Source: Yamagishiella unicocca
Taxonomy: Eukaryota; Chlorophyta; Chlorophyceae; Chlamydomonadales; Volvocaceae
NCBI GenBank assembly: GCA_003116995.1
Contig: BDSL01000046.1
Span: 248,001 to 312,000, forward strand
Direction: 5' to 3'
Length of the DNA stretch: 64,000 bases
The notes under the pieces were generated by a model. The model searched no databases and was not told where the DNA came from. It saw nothing but the letters and a program-made list of their open reading frames with translations. The position numbers and the translations under genes are program-made. Positions 63,819 to 64,000 of this stretch are shown here, in pieces. The first letter of the stretch is position 1. Every line of letters starts with the position of its first letter.

Positions 63819-64000
63819 GCAAGTGCCGTCACGATATCACCACAAAAGCAGGACTAGCGAGGGTGTGGGAGCCACTGGTGTGCGGTGCGCGGCCCGGAAA
63901 CTAGCCGGCGTACGTATGTGTGTATGTTGCAGTGATCATCATTCCCCTTGCCACGTCATGTGTTAGGATGTCATGTGTGTGCAGGAAGGCGCCAGTATCC

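Overview
The window is nuclear DNA of a green alga, most likely a volvocine chlorophycean (Chlamydomonas/Volvox relatives). The evidence is intron-dense genes (5 to 11 coding exons each) with GT-AG introns full of G or C runs, very high GC in genes against AT-richer intergenic DNA, TGTAA-type poly(A) motifs after several genes, a land-plant/green-algal type GAPN, a plastid YLMG1-type protein, and an SRCR-domain protein of the kind expanded in volvocine algae. I rebuilt exon chains by eye from conserved protein sequence, splice sites and phase; nearly all joins close in phase.

Layout, left to right: SRCR-domain protein (minus, runs off the left edge, 91-4319); AIRIM/C1orf109-like ribosome-maturation factor (minus, 8367-10138, last exon not found); ANAPC4, the APC/C WD40 subunit (minus, 11961-20490, 11 exons, 987 aa); GAPN, non-phosphorylating glyceraldehyde-3-phosphate dehydrogenase (plus, 20982-27274, 7 exons, 496 aa); an NT-C2-domain protein (plus, 29249-33009, 8 exons, 391 aa); an SDR of the RDH/TIC32/WWOX type (plus, 33638-36884, 6 exons, 359 aa); protein-L-isoaspartate O-methyltransferase (minus, 38732-42522, 7 exons, 256 aa); a YggT-family YLMG1-type membrane protein (plus, 43318-45815, 5 exons, 206 aa); a secreted or vacuolar protein with three saposin-B domains (minus, 47276-51467, 10 exons, 441 aa); ATG12 (plus, 53197-55233, 5 exons, 91 aa); an unrecognised coiled-coil protein (plus, 56503 to the right edge) that appears to carry a decayed LINE retrotransposon (about 57.2-61.4 kb) inside a 6.5-kb intron.

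The genes form no operon or pathway. ANAPC4/GAPN (491 bp apart), PCMT/YLMG1 (795 bp) and saposin/ATG12 (1.7 kb) are head-to-head pairs. SDR/PCMT and YLMG1/saposin are convergent.

The most unusual material is non-coding. At least three families of short dispersed repeats recur in the introns of most genes here and look like small non-autonomous elements or introner-like sequences. There is a perfect 48-bp inverted repeat with a 65-bp spacer after ATG12, a 37-bp tandem repeat that multiplies a 3' splice site in the saposin gene, a 28-bp tandem repeat covering the GAPN stop codon, a PCMT intron whose donor reads AT instead of GT, and a GC-AG intron near the right edge.
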